A DNA stretch of 64,000 nucleotides from Treponema sp. (GCA_024400955.1 JAKSLY010000006.1:32664-96663), one strand, 5' to 3'. Positions 40,416 through 50,064 are shown, counted from the first letter of the stretch. The notes: generated by a model not told the origin, from the sequence alone. Translations and numbers: made by a program.

Positions 40416-42475
40416 AAAAAGTTCTTGAATACATTAAAAGCCGCCCCCTTGCCCTTGCTTCCCTTGTGGTTCTTGTGGCAGTTTACCTTGTCATGGTTTT
40501 TGCAGAATTCGTTGCACCCTATCCTGCAACACGCACATTCCCGGAGAATACCTTTCACCCTGCAAACCTTGAGCTTTCCATCAAGGGGCTTACTGTCCGG
40601 GAATACCGGGTGCTGGAACCTTCAACATGGCAGTATGCAAAGGTCAGCGATAGGGAAACCAGGCACGGAATCAGGCTTTTTGCCCATGGCAGTTCCTACA
40701 GGGTCCTTGGGCTTTTTGAGACGGACATTCACCTTTTTGGAACTTCCGGCAGCGACTATCCCGTTTACATTCTTGGAGCCGACAACCTTGGCCGTGACCT
40801 TTTTAGCCGCATTGTCTACGGATCGCGAATTTCCCTGACCATCGGTTTTGTGGCCAGTGCCGTTTCCCTGGTTCTTGCCATCTGCCTTGGAGGGCTTGCA
40901 GGCTTTTTTGGCGGCAGGACCGACTGGTGCGTCATGAGGGTCAGCGAATTCTTCATGCTCATTCCGGGACTTTACCTGATTCTCTTTTTGCGTTCCCTGC
41001 TGAACACCAAGATGGACAGCGGAACTTCCTACATGATCATCACCATTCTTCTGTCTCTGGTTGGGTGGCCAGGGGCAGCAAGAACCTACCGAGGCATGGT
41101 TCATGCAATCAAGAGGGAGGATTTTGTTCAGAATGCGGTTCTTGAGGGAATGCCGTCCTTGGTCATCATCTTCCGCCACATAATTCCCCAGATAACAAGC
41201 TACATCATCGTCGGAACCACACTGAGCGTTCCTGGCTTTATCATGAGCGAGACGGGCCTTACATACCTTGGCCTTGGCATTGCAGATCCTGCCGTAAGCT
41301 GGGGCAGCTTGATTAACCGCGACATTTCCACCCTCAACAACCTCAGGAATTTTCCATGGCTTCTTGTTCCCGTATGGCTTCTTCTGGTCGTGACCCTTGC
41401 ATTCAATTTTATTGGTGATGCCTTGAGGGATTATTATGACCCTTACCATGCAGTTTTTGCAAAAAGAAAGGTTTTGCGCGGGACGGCTTTTGCATCGGAT
41501 TCTTCAAAAAAAGATTCTGTGGCTGCCAGTGGAACGGTCTTGCCATATCTTATGGTTCAGGACCTGCATGTTACCTTTGACGTCATGCGTGGCCGAAGGA
41601 CGGAAAAAATTCAGGCTGTCCGCGGTGTTTCCTATTCCATGGAAAAGGGAGAAATTCTTGGCATCGTTGGAGAAAGCGGCAGCGGTAAATCCGTTTCGTC
41701 CATCTGCATACCGGGTCTCCACGGTGACAATGCAACCATAGAGGGAAAGATATTCTTTGACGGCACGGAAATGACTGCCTTGAATTCACAGCAGCTTCGG
41801 GAATTCCGCGGCAAGAAAATAGGCTACATCTTTCAGGAACCCGGCAGATCCTTTGATCCCCTGCAGAACGTGGGAGCCGTGTTTGAAGAAACCCTGCTTA
41901 ATTCCTGGCCTGATCTTACAAGGGAAGAATGCAAGAGCCGCACCATAGAGCTTTTGAAGGAAGTCGGCCTGCCTGATCCGGAAAACAGGCTCAAGAATTT
42001 CCCCCACCAGTTTTCTGGCGGTCAGCTGCAGCGCATTTCCATTGCGTTGGCCCTGGCACAAAACTGCAGCCTTCTCATTGCCGACGAGCCAACCACGGCT
42101 TTGGACGTAACGATTCAGGCACAGATTGTGGACCTTCTTGCATCCCTGAGGAATTCAAGAAAGCTTTCAATCATCTTCATAAGCCATAACATTGACCTTG
42201 TGGCATCCCTGTGCGACAGGATGATTGTAATGTACGGCGGCCTCATCATGGAAAGCGGAACTTCTGAGCAGATAACCAAAAGTCCGCGCCATCCCTATAC
42301 CAGGGCCCTTCTTGCCTCAAGCCCCCGTTTTGGAACCCATTACAGCGACGGCAACCTTACGGCAATTCCTGGTCGTGTAACCGATCCTGCAAATCCGGAG
42401 CCAGGATGTCCCTTTGCCCCAAGATGCTCCCAGGCTACGGACAAATGCCGGGTTCCTGGAGCCACCTGCATATAG
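40412..42475 (+). CDS. oligopeptide ABC transporter permease-ATPase fusion (OppC-OppD)
   Basis: A single 687-residue chain combining two normally separate subunits. Residues 1-345 are an OppC-like permease: N-terminal helix, large extracytoplasmic loop, GADNLGRDLFSRIVYGSRIS near 117, and the coupling loop near 240. After a short linker, residues 365-687 form the OppD-like ATPase, with Walker A GESGSGKS near 417, FSGGQLQRI signature near 536, Walker B LLIADEP near 556, and the Cys-rich C-terminal peptide-transporter tail PGCPFAPRC. The reading frame is continuous with no stop or shift. It lies between the OppB and OppF genes. Confidence 0.9.
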   Translation: MKKVLEYIKSRPLALASLVVLVAVYLVMVFAEFVAPYPATRTFPENTFHPANLELSIKGLTVREYRVLEPSTWQYAKVSDRETRHGIRLFAHGSSYRVLGLFETDIHLFGTSGSDYPVYILGADNLGRDLFSRIVYGSRISLTIGFVASAVSLVLAICLGGLAGFFGGRTDWCVMRVSEFFMLIPGLYLILFLRSLLNTKMDSGTSYMIITILLSLVGWPGAARTYRGMVHAIKREDFVQNAVLEGMPSLVIIFRHIIPQITSYIIVGTTLSVPGFIMSETGLTYLGLGIADPAVSWGSLINRDISTLNNLRNFPWLLVPVWLLLVVTLAFNFIGDALRDYYDPYHAVFAKRKVLRGTAFASDSSKKDSVAASGTVLPYLMVQDLHVTFDVMRGRRTEKIQAVRGVSYSMEKGEILGIVGESGSGKSVSSICIPGLHGDNATIEGKIFFDGTEMTALNSQQLREFRGKKIGYIFQEPGRSFDPLQNVGAVFEETLLNSWPDLTREECKSRTIELLKEVGLPDPENRLKNFPHQFSGGQLQRISIALALAQNCSLLIADEPTTALDVTIQAQIVDLLASLRNSRKLSIIFISHNIDLVASLCDRMIVMYGGLIMESGTSEQITKSPRHPYTRALLASSPRFGTHYSDGNLTAIPGRVTDPANPEPGCPFAPRCSQATDKCRVPGATCI

Positions 42476-42500
42476 GAAAGCCCATTTTTTTGGAGACGAT

Positions 42501-43454
42501 ATGGAAAATGATACAGTAATCAGCGCCTGCGGCTTAAAAAAGCGATTCGGTCTTGATGCAGGCTTTTTTGCAAGGACGGATAGGCACGTATATGCCGTAA
42601 ACGACGTCAGCTTTGACCTGCACCGGGGGAAAACCTACGGCCTTGTGGGGGAATCCGGCTGCGGTAAGACTACGACGGCCAGGCTCCTGATCCGCATGTA
42701 TAAGTCTGACGGTGGCAGCGTCATCTATGATGGCCAGGATGTCCAGAAGATGAACAAGAGGCAGCTGGGCCTTTACCGGGAGAAGGTGCGCTACATCTTC
42801 CAGGATCCGTCCAGGTCCATGGATCCGCGCCTTACGGTTTATGACATTCTGACTTCCTCGCTGAAATATTCTTCAAGATGGAATGGAAAGGAGGATGCCC
42901 GTTTTCAGGCGGAAAAAATCCTGCAGGAAATCGGCTTTGATGCAAGGGACCTGGACCGTAAGCCCTCGGAATTTTCCGGTGGCCAGCGCCAGCGTATTTC
43001 CATTGCCCGCGGCCTCATCATGGAACCGCAGGTTCTTATTTGTGACGAGGTTGTAAGCGCCCTTGACGTAAGCGTGCAGGCCCAGATCCTGAACCTTTTG
43101 CAGGACCTGAGGGCTAAGCGCGGCCTTTCCTTCCTGTTCATTGCCCATGACCTTAAGGTATCCTGCTGGTTTTGCGACACCATAGGCGTAATGTATCGCG
43201 GTATGCTTGTGGAAGAGGCAGAAGCAAGGGATTTGTACAAGGATGCCCTTCATCCCTATACCCAGACCCTGTTTGCCGGGGCAGGCGGGCAGTTCACCAT
43301 GGAAAAAAGCGGTGAGATGAAGACCCTTCTGGCTCTTCCCAAGGGATGTCCCTTTGCCCACAGGTGCCATAAGGCCACTGCACGGTGCCAGGAAGAGGTT
43401 CCAGACTGGACCCAGGTTTCCCCGGGCCACAAGGTCAGGTGCTTTAATTTATAG
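42501..43454 (+). CDS. oligopeptide ABC transporter ATPase (OppF-like)
   Basis: A 317-residue ATPase that pairs with the OppD half of the upstream fusion. Walker A is GESGCGKTT near residue 53, the Q-loop is FQDPSRSMDPRLTVYD near 103, the signature is FSGGQRQRIS near 159, and Walker B is LICDEVVSALD near 179. The C-terminal oligopeptide-transporter tail has PKGCPFAHRCHKA. The ATG at 42501 has GGAGA upstream and is chosen over the long in-frame extension that starts inside the fusion gene. It ends the transporter operon. Confidence 0.9.
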   Translation: MENDTVISACGLKKRFGLDAGFFARTDRHVYAVNDVSFDLHRGKTYGLVGESGCGKTTTARLLIRMYKSDGGSVIYDGQDVQKMNKRQLGLYREKVRYIFQDPSRSMDPRLTVYDILTSSLKYSSRWNGKEDARFQAEKILQEIGFDARDLDRKPSEFSGGQRQRISIARGLIMEPQVLICDEVVSALDVSVQAQILNLLQDLRAKRGLSFLFIAHDLKVSCWFCDTIGVMYRGMLVEEAEARDLYKDALHPYTQTLFAGAGGQFTMEKSGEMKTLLALPKGCPFAHRCHKATARCQEEVPDWTQVSPGHKVRCFNL

Positions 43455-43468
43455 CTGGTTATACGGCC

Positions 43469-44518
43469 CTATTTAATTTCGATTTCGTTGCGGAGAAGCT
43501 TGCGCATGTAGATTCCGTCCGGGCTCAGGTCCTTTTCCTGCCATCCGCCCTTGGCAAACCTGTCTGCGTTGAACTTGAGGATTCCGGAATCTTCGCCCTT
43601 GTTGTTTACGGACCAGTTTGTCCAGCTGATGTTGTATTTCTTGAGGAGGCTGAGCCATTCTTCAGTTTCCTTCTCGAAAACTCCACCGTCGCCTGATTCC
43701 TTTGTGGTTCCCCATTCCGTGCAGAAAATGGCAGCCTTCTTCTTTGCAGCCTTCTTTACAAGGTTCATGTTTGCCTTCTTGTGGCTTCCGGCGTAAAAGT
43801 GGAGGGTGTACATGATGTTGCTGTCGCTCTTGATCTGGTTCTTTGCGGCAAGGTCAACCCTCTGGCTCCATCTTGGGGTTCCTGCAATGATGATGTTGTC
43901 AGGGTCGTTGGCACGGATTACCTTGATGATTTCCTCTGCGTAAGGCTTGATGTTGTCATCCCAGGTAACGTTGTCGCCGTTTGGCTCGTTGCAGATTTCA
44001 TACAATACATTTGGATAGGAACCGTACTTTTTGCTCATTTCGTCAAAGAATTCCTTTGCAAGTTCCATGTGGGTAAGGGGGTCGCCGTTGGCAAGGATGT
44101 GCCAGTCGATGATTACGTACATTCCGAGCTTTATGGCAGCCTCAACTGAATCGATCACCTTAAGCTTTATGTTCTGGTTGTTGGCATAACCGCCTTCCGT
44201 AACATACATTGCCGAGCGCCATATCTGGCAGTTCCAGTCGTCGCGGAGCCAGCGCAATACGTCTTCGTTTGCAAATTTTCCATGCCACTGGAGGCCGTGG
44301 GAACTCATTCCGCGCAGCTGAACCGGGTTGTTGTTCTGGTCTGCAAGTCCCGTTCCCTGTACGTGGAGCTGTCCGTAGCGTTCCACGACAGTTTTTCCGT
44401 CTTCAATGGCAAGCCTTGTATCGGTGTCAACTTTTGCCTTCTTTCCGCAGCCTGCAAAAATCAAGGATGCCAGCACTGCCACGGCGGCAAATGCAGTTTT
44501 TTTAATTGTGTTTTTCAT
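43469..44518 (-). CDS. GH5 family endoglucanase-like lipoprotein
   Basis: A 349-residue glycoside hydrolase family 5 enzyme that cuts beta-1,4-linked glucan or related polysaccharide. It is exported as a lipoprotein: signal helix followed by LIFAGCGKK with Cys24. The retaining catalytic pair is Glu178 in CNEPNG (acid/base) and Glu268 in FCTEWGTT (nucleophile). VIIDWHI near 136 and LHFYAGSHK near 239 are also family-typical. The ATG at 44518 follows AGAGGAAG; an upstream in-frame start at 44617 is rejected because it would bury the signal peptide. It is a single domain with no carbohydrate-binding module and converges with the oppF gene. Confidence 0.9.
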   Translation of the reverse strand: MKNTIKKTAFAAVAVLASLIFAGCGKKAKVDTDTRLAIEDGKTVVERYGQLHVQGTGLADQNNNPVQLRGMSSHGLQWHGKFANEDVLRWLRDDWNCQIWRSAMYVTEGGYANNQNIKLKVIDSVEAAIKLGMYVIIDWHILANGDPLTHMELAKEFFDEMSKKYGSYPNVLYEICNEPNGDNVTWDDNIKPYAEEIIKVIRANDPDNIIIAGTPRWSQRVDLAAKNQIKSDSNIMYTLHFYAGSHKKANMNLVKKAAKKKAAIFCTEWGTTKESGDGGVFEKETEEWLSLLKKYNISWTNWSVNNKGEDSGILKFNADRFAKGGWQEKDLSPDGIYMRKLLRNEIEIK

Positions 44519-44864
44519 GATTCTTCCTCTTTCATGTGGAGTATCTATAATGGAACCTCTAAAAATTGCAGTTTTTAGATATGTCCATAATTCTACAATA
44601 TTATGGCTTATTTTCAATAGAAAATTTCAGGAACATTTCCAGGCCAGCCAGTCTGTACCTGCTTTGTCCTCATTTTATAATATAAGTATGATTTTATACT
44701 GAAATTTTCCATAAAAATATAAAAATTTTCAATTTTGTACCCATATTTTACGATTTGACCCCATAAAATAAAGGTTAAAAAAATTTCTTTTTTTTTGTCA
44801 CCATCAAATCAGGAAAACCATGGTAAATACGCAATTCCTACATTTTGGGTGGCTCTTTTTGTCA
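44519..44864. other. AT-rich intergenic region upstream of GH5 and nrdD
   Basis: No gene is seen in this stretch. It is strongly AT-rich, with long A and T runs. It should hold the divergent GH5 promoter. GGTAAATACGCA at 44822 resembles TAAATACGCA at 26015 and GGTAATACGCA at 55641. No convincing operator for GH5 was found. Confidence 0.4.
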
Positions 44865-44893
44865 TTGACTTTGACTACCATGGGTAGTATACT
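44865..44893 (+). promoter_or_regulatory. sigma-70 promoter of nrdD
   Basis: TTGACT at 44865-44870 and TATACT at 44888-44893 are separated by exactly 17 bases, close to consensus. The predicted start near 44900 gives a leader of about 143 bases that opens with the NrdR-type boxes. Confidence 0.7.
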
Positions 44894-44905
44894 TCGGACA
44901 CTAAA

Positions 44906-44951
44906 ACCCTATATATAGTGTTATTTCGGTTAAGTACACCATATTTGGCCC
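44906..44951 (+). promoter_or_regulatory. NrdR box pair upstream of nrdD
   Basis: ACCCTATATATAGTGT at 44906-44921 matches the NrdR box consensus ACAC-W-ATATWTW-GTGT at 15 of 16 positions. A weaker copy, ACACCATATTTGGCCC, starts at 44936, exactly 30 bases (three helical turns) further on. This tandem spacing is typical of NrdR repression. The boxes overlap and follow the predicted transcription start. nrdR itself is not in the window. Confidence 0.65.
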
Positions 44952-45042
44952 GATAATGTCTGTAAGGCGCCTGTTTGCGGGGCTGGAAAAGGGGTTTTTC
45001 AAGACAAAAACGAATTGTGATATAAAAAGAAGAGGGGATAGT

Positions 45043-47205
45043 ATGAAGATCATCAAGAGAAGCGGCGCAGAAGTTGTCTACGACCGAAACAAGATCGTTG
45101 TGGCCATCAGAAAGGCAAATGAGCAGGTAATCGAAGCCAAGCGCCTTACGGATGACCAGATCGACTCCATTGTTGATGATATTGAAATCGAGTGTCACAA
45201 TTCCGGCCATGCACTGAGTGTTGAAAACATTCAGGACCTTGTTGAAGACGGAATCATGCGCCATGCAGCCTATGATGTGGCTAAGCTTTACATCACATAC
45301 CGCTACCGCCATGCCGTCATGAGACGCGAAAACACCACTGACAAGCAGATCCTTAGCCTTCTTGAAGAAAAGAACGAAGAAGTCAAGCAGGAAAATTCCA
45401 ACAAGAACCCTACCGTTGTTTCAGTTCAGAGAGACTACATGGCAGGTGAGGTTTCCAAGGACATTACCCGCCGCTTCCTCCTTGATCCGGATATTTCACA
45501 GGCACACGACGAAGGCATCATTCACTTTCACGATGCAGACTATTTTGCCCAGCACATGCACAACTGCGACCTTGTAAACCTTGAGGACATGCTCCAGAAC
45601 GGCACCGTCATCAGCGGAACAAAGATCGACCGCCCCCATTCATTCAGCACGGCATGTAACATTGCAACCCAGATTATTGCCCAGGTTGCCAGCTGCCAGT
45701 ACGGCGGACAGAGCATCACCCTTGCCCATCTTGCCCCATTTGTAGACGTAAGCCGCAAGAAGATTACAAAGGAACTCCAGGAAATGATTTCCGCAACGGG
45801 AATCAGCGTAAACACCGACCAGTTTAACTACATGGTGGAACAGCGTGTTCGTGACGAAATCAAGCGCGGTGTCCAGACAATTCAGTATCAGGTAATCACC
45901 TTGATGACGACCAACGGTCAGGCTCCATTTGTTACCGTATTCATGTACCTTAACGAATCCCGCGACGAGCAGGAAAAGGCCGACCTTGCCATGATCATTG
46001 AGGAAGTCCTCAAGCAGCGCTATCAGGGCGTAAAGAACGAAAGGGGAGCATGGATCACTCCTGCATTCCCAAAGCTCATCTATGTTCTCGAGGAAGACAA
46101 CGTTGACCAGGGAACTCCTTACTACTACCTTACGGAACTTGCAGCAAAATGCACTGCACGCCGCATGGTTCCGGATTACATTTCAGAAAAGAAGATGCTG
46201 GAACTTAAGGAAGGCAACTGCTACCCTTGCATGGGATGCCGTTCATTCCTTACGGTTTATCGCGACGAGACAGGCAAGCCAAAGTTCTACGGAAGGTTCA
46301 ACCAGGGTGTCGTAACCCTTAACCTGGTGGACGTGGCATGTTCTTCCGGTGGCGACAAGGCAAAATTCTGGGAGATTCTTAACGAACGCCTTGAACTCTG
46401 TCACAGGGCCCTGAGGATCCGCCACAACCGTCTTTTGGGGACAAAGTCTGATGTTGCACCTATCCTCTGGCAGAACGGTGCCCTTGCACGCCTCCAGAAG
46501 GGCGAGGTAATCGACAAGCTTCTTTACAACGGATATTCAACCATTTCCCTCGGATATGCAGGTCTTTGCGAATGCGTAAAGTTCATGACGGGATTGAGCC
46601 ACACTGACCCACAGGCAAAGCCTTTTGCACTTGACGTAATGAATGCCCTCAACACTGCATGCAAGACATGGAAGGGACAGGAGCACATCGACTATTCCGT
46701 TTACGGAACTCCCCTTGAAAGCACCACATACAAGTTTGCAAAGTGCCTCAAGCGCCGTTTTGGAATCATTCCCGGCGTAACGGACAAGAACTACATAACA
46801 AACAGCTATCATGTAAACGTTGCAGAAAAAATCGACGCCTTTACAAAGCTCAGCTTCGAAAGCCAGTTCCAGGAACTTTCTCCTGGTGGAGCCGTAAGCT
46901 ATGTTGAAGTTCCAAACATGGAGAACAACCTTCCGGCCGTAATGACGCTGCTCAAGCACATCTACAACAACATCATGTACGCCGAGCTCAACACAAAGAG
47001 CGATTTCTGCCAGAAGTGCGGATACACCGGTGAAATCAGGATTGAGGAAGATGCAGACAAGAAGCTTATCTGGAAGTGCCCCAACTGCGGCAACACTGAC
47101 CAGACAACGATGAACGTTGCCCGCCGTACATGCGGTTACATCGGCACTCAGTACTGGAACCAGGGTCGTACCCAGGAAATCCGCGAAAGGGTGCTTCACC
47201 TGTAG
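45043..47205 (+). CDS. nrdD: anaerobic (class III) ribonucleoside-triphosphate reductase
   Basis: Reduces ribonucleoside triphosphates to deoxy forms under anaerobic conditions, using a glycyl radical made by NrdG. The 720-residue product starts with an ATP-cone allosteric domain (residues 1 to about 95, MKIIKRSGAEVVYDR opening). The catalytic barrel follows, then a zinc site with CQKCG near 660 and CPNCG near 680. The radical site is Gly698 in RRTCGYIG near the end. The ATG at 45043 follows AGAGGGG; the longer in-frame start at 44956 is rejected. The activase gene nrdG is 12 kb downstream at 59083, not adjacent as is usual. Confidence 0.95.
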   Translation: MKIIKRSGAEVVYDRNKIVVAIRKANEQVIEAKRLTDDQIDSIVDDIEIECHNSGHALSVENIQDLVEDGIMRHAAYDVAKLYITYRYRHAVMRRENTTDKQILSLLEEKNEEVKQENSNKNPTVVSVQRDYMAGEVSKDITRRFLLDPDISQAHDEGIIHFHDADYFAQHMHNCDLVNLEDMLQNGTVISGTKIDRPHSFSTACNIATQIIAQVASCQYGGQSITLAHLAPFVDVSRKKITKELQEMISATGISVNTDQFNYMVEQRVRDEIKRGVQTIQYQVITLMTTNGQAPFVTVFMYLNESRDEQEKADLAMIIEEVLKQRYQGVKNERGAWITPAFPKLIYVLEEDNVDQGTPYYYLTELAAKCTARRMVPDYISEKKMLELKEGNCYPCMGCRSFLTVYRDETGKPKFYGRFNQGVVTLNLVDVACSSGGDKAKFWEILNERLELCHRALRIRHNRLLGTKSDVAPILWQNGALARLQKGEVIDKLLYNGYSTISLGYAGLCECVKFMTGLSHTDPQAKPFALDVMNALNTACKTWKGQEHIDYSVYGTPLESTTYKFAKCLKRRFGIIPGVTDKNYITNSYHVNVAEKIDAFTKLSFESQFQELSPGGAVSYVEVPNMENNLPAVMTLLKHIYNNIMYAELNTKSDFCQKCGYTGEIRIEEDADKKLIWKCPNCGNTDQTTMNVARRTCGYIGTQYWNQGRTQEIRERVLHL

Positions 47206-47231
47206 TGTACTCTCAAGCCACTAGATAAATA

Positions 47232-47300
47232 AAAAACCGGCCGCCGGAATCAGAATGCTGCGATGCAGTTACTGACCGACTGCCGGTTCTTTTTTTTATA
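47232..47300. terminator. bidirectional terminator between nrdD and GH43 gene
   Basis: AACCGGCCGCCGG (about 47236-47248) pairs with CCGACTGCCGGTT (about 47276-47288) with two mismatches, flanked by A-rich and T-rich runs. It serves the converging nrdD and GH43 genes. The loop contains a further GCTGCGATGCAG stem. Confidence 0.7.
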
Positions 47301-47317
47301 AGAATGTTTTGATAGCG

Positions 47318-48220
47318 TCAGGATAGCAAAACGGTGTCATCCTTGATTCTTATTTCTTCCATAAGAAGCTTGTGTTTTCCTTCGTCCGTCCTGTCATAGC
47401 CGTGGTATACCATGTAGATTTTTCCGTCATCATCGCGGAAGATGCTGTTGTGTCCAGGTCCTGCCCACTGCTTAAAGCTGAATCCGTCGCGCAAGGTGGT
47501 TCCTCCGTCCGTAAGCATGTTGCGTCCTTCCTCGTCGTAGAACGGTCCTTCCGGATGGTCTGAAACGCCATAAACTATGTGATAGCTGGAAGCGGTTCCC
47601 CGACAGCAAAAATCGTGGGATGCAAAAAGAAAGTATTTTCCTTCATGGGGGAAGACAAAGGCACCTTCAATGGGATTTTCCTTCGAGGTGCGTGATGCAA
47701 TGGTTTTGGGAGTTGAACCTGCTGCAACAAATCCGTCACTGTCAAGGTCGACCATCTGGATTCCGCCCCAGAAGGAACCGAACACAAGGCGGTCTTTTCC
47801 TTCACTGTCGCAGAACACTGCAGGATCTATGCAGTTGTAGTTGTCTTCAGGCCTGGATGAAATTACCGGGCCAAGGTCTTCCCAGCCGTAGTCGGGGCTT
47901 TCCGGGTCAAGGGATTTTGTGCGGACAAGGCCGATGGAAGAAAGGTTTTTGCCGAAGGTTGAAACTGAATAGTAAACGCGCCACCAGCCGTCGCGATGGA
48001 CAACTTCCGGCGCCCAGAAACTCGTGGATCCCGGCACCTTTTCTTTTGTCCACATGGGGTTCTGCGGAAAGATGGCGCCGGCAATCTGCCAGTTTACCAG
48101 GTCCTTTGACTTGAAGAATGGCAGCCCCTCGCCAGTCTGGAACCTGTAGTAGGTTCCGTCCTGCCTGACTATTGTCGGATCGTGGGCTGCCACCATGCCG
48201 GTGACGCTGACAAGTGCCAT
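47318..48220 (-). CDS. GH43 arabinan endo-1,5-alpha-L-arabinosidase-like, cytosolic
   Basis: A 300-residue single-domain GH43 enzyme, with no signal peptide, so it should act on imported arabino-oligosaccharides. The inverting catalytic set is visible: Asp14 in AAHDPTIV (base), Asp132 in CIDPAVF (pKa modulator), and Glu185 in IEGAFVF (acid). Overall likeness is to endo-arabinanases of GH43 subfamily 5 type. It follows the ABC permease gene by 2 bases, making it the last gene of the importer operon (binding protein, two permeases, GH43), which fits intracellular digestion of the transported sugar. Confidence 0.87.
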   Translation of the reverse strand: MALVSVTGMVAAHDPTIVRQDGTYYRFQTGEGLPFFKSKDLVNWQIAGAIFPQNPMWTKEKVPGSTSFWAPEVVHRDGWWRVYYSVSTFGKNLSSIGLVRTKSLDPESPDYGWEDLGPVISSRPEDNYNCIDPAVFCDSEGKDRLVFGSFWGGIQMVDLDSDGFVAAGSTPKTIASRTSKENPIEGAFVFPHEGKYFLFASHDFCCRGTASSYHIVYGVSDHPEGPFYDEEGRNMLTDGGTTLRDGFSFKQWAGPGHNSIFRDDDGKIYMVYHGYDRTDEGKHKLLMEEIRIKDDTVLLS

Positions 48221-48222
48221 GA

Positions 48223-49104
48223 TTACTTGAGGCCTGTAAGGGCAACGGATGCGATGATCTGCTTCTGGAAGATCATGAAGATTATGAGAACTGGAAGCAT
48301 GGCGATGACAGATGCCGCAAGGAGGAGCGGGTAGTCTGTTTGGATTGCATACATTGCATTCAGCTGGCTGATCATAACCTGAACGGTGGCCTTTGCAGGA
48401 TTGTTAAGGTAGATGCTAGGTGCAAAGTAGTCATTCCATACGCCCATGAACCAGAGGATTGCCTGGGCCGCAATTGCAGGTTTTGCATTTGGGAACATTA
48501 TGGTCCAGAAAATCCTGAAGAATCCTGCACCGTCGATTCTTGCAGATTCGATGAGGGAAGTCGGGATTCCGCTCATGTACTGGCGCAGGAAGAAAATCAT
48601 TGCCACATTGCCCAGCATTCCCGGAACCATGAGTGGATACCATGTGTCGAGCCAGCCGATTCTTGCGTAGATGATGAACTGCGGAATCATGATTACGGAA
48701 AATGGAATCATCATTGTTGCAAGTTCAGCAAGGAACAGCTTGTTCTTTCCGGGAAAGCGGAGCTTGGCGTATGCAAAGGCTGCCATGGAGGAAACAATGG
48801 AGCCAATGATAACCGTACTGAAGGAAATTATTGCAGAGTTGAGGATACCCAGCTGAAGCTTAGGCGTCATTTCCCAAACCCTCTTTGCGTAGTTGATCCA
48901 CTGCGGTTCTTCAGGCATGGCAAGGGAAAGCTGCGTTCCGAGGAACTGTCCCTTTGTCTTGAGTGAAGACACGATCATCCACCACAGGGGCACGATCATG
49001 ATGAACACGCCAGCCGTAAGGAATGTATATACTGCAATCTTCTCAATCCTCTTGCTTGTCATGTTGGAAGCGTATGTTCTTTTCTTTATGATTGGTAATG
49101 TCAT
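48223..49104 (-). CDS. sugar ABC transporter permease (AraQ/MalG-like)
   Basis: A 293-residue inner-membrane permease of the carbohydrate uptake-1 family with six helices. The coupling loop, with family EAA-type sequence, is seen as IESARIDGAGFFRIFWTIMFP near residue 192. The N-terminal 20 residues are cytosolic and basic. The ATG at 49104 follows GGAGG by 8 bases. It pairs with the permease at 49117 and the binding protein at 50201 to import arabino-oligosaccharides. No dedicated ATPase gene is present, so a shared MsmK-type ATPase encoded elsewhere is expected. Confidence 0.9.
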   Translation of the reverse strand: MTLPIIKKRTYASNMTSKRIEKIAVYTFLTAGVFIMIVPLWWMIVSSLKTKGQFLGTQLSLAMPEEPQWINYAKRVWEMTPKLQLGILNSAIISFSTVIIGSIVSSMAAFAYAKLRFPGKNKLFLAELATMMIPFSVIMIPQFIIYARIGWLDTWYPLMVPGMLGNVAMIFFLRQYMSGIPTSLIESARIDGAGFFRIFWTIMFPNAKPAIAAQAILWFMGVWNDYFAPSIYLNNPAKATVQVMISQLNAMYAIQTDYPLLLAASVIAMLPVLIIFMIFQKQIIASVALTGLK

Positions 49105-49116
49105 TTCCCATGCCTC

Positions 49117-50064
49117 CTATTCAAGGTAGTTGTTGCTTGATTTGTTCAGCTTGAACTGAACGGCCGTAACGATGAAGATGAGCACGGCAAGGAACCATGC
49201 GGCTGCACATGCATAACCCTTTGCATCGTAAGAACCAAAGGCGTGCTGCCAGATGTAGAATACGATGGTACCGGCGCTGTAGTTTGTTCCTCCGTTTGGA
49301 ACCATGATCTGCGGTTCTACGATAAGCTGTGCACCGTTGATGATGCCGGTGATGATGATGAAGAATGAAATCGGCTTCATCAATGGCCATGTGATTTTCC
49401 AGAAGATTGTCCAGTTGCTTGCACCGTCCATTCTTGCAGCCTCGTAGTAAGACTTTGGCAGGTTCTGGAGTCCGCCCAGGTAAAGGAGGGCAGTTCCTCC
49501 AACGCCGCGCCAGATGCACATTGCCATGATTGAAGGCTTGACGGTGTGTTCGTTTTCAAGCCAGTTGGTTCCTTCTGCGTGGAAGATCCACCTGAGGAAC
49601 TGGTTCAAAAGTCCGTAGTCTCCGTTGTAGATCCATTTCCAAAGGAGTGAAACTGCAACGATTGAAGAAACAACCGGAATGTAGTAGATGACGCGGTATG
49701 CTTTAACGCCTGGAAGTTCCTTGTTGAAGGAAATGGCAAGTGAAAGGGCCCACATCATTCCGATTGGAATTCCGATCATGTAGAATATAGTGTTCCAGAG
49801 TGAACGCCAGAAATCGATGTCGGCGAACATCTCCTTGTAGTTTTCAAAGCCAACGTAGAAAAACTCTCTGTCCACTTCATCCATGGTAAAAATCTCTGTG
49901 AGGTCTGTCATTGAATCCCATGATGTAAAGCTTGCAAAGATTGAAAAGATGAAAGGTCCTGCGGTGAAGAGTAAGAATCCCAGAATAGGAAGCAGGACAA
50001 AAAGAAGACCCGCAATGGCCTCTTCGTTAAATCTGATCTTCTTTTTCGATTTGATGTTTTCCAT
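49117..50064 (-). CDS. sugar ABC transporter permease (AraP/MalF-like)
   Basis: A 315-residue permease with six membrane helices and the coupling-loop segment YYEAARMDGASNWTIFWKIT near residue 207. The ATG at 50064 has AGGAGTT 9 bases upstream and gives a normal basic N-terminus; the longer in-frame start at 50151 is rejected. It is separated from the other permease gene by 12 bases. The loop around residues 60-85 is acidic and lies outside the membrane. Confidence 0.9.
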   Translation of the reverse strand: MENIKSKKKIRFNEEAIAGLLFVLLPILGFLLFTAGPFIFSIFASFTSWDSMTDLTEIFTMDEVDREFFYVGFENYKEMFADIDFWRSLWNTIFYMIGIPIGMMWALSLAISFNKELPGVKAYRVIYYIPVVSSIVAVSLLWKWIYNGDYGLLNQFLRWIFHAEGTNWLENEHTVKPSIMAMCIWRGVGGTALLYLGGLQNLPKSYYEAARMDGASNWTIFWKITWPLMKPISFFIIITGIINGAQLIVEPQIMVPNGGTNYSAGTIVFYIWQHAFGSYDAKGYACAAAWFLAVLIFIVTAVQFKLNKSSNNYLE

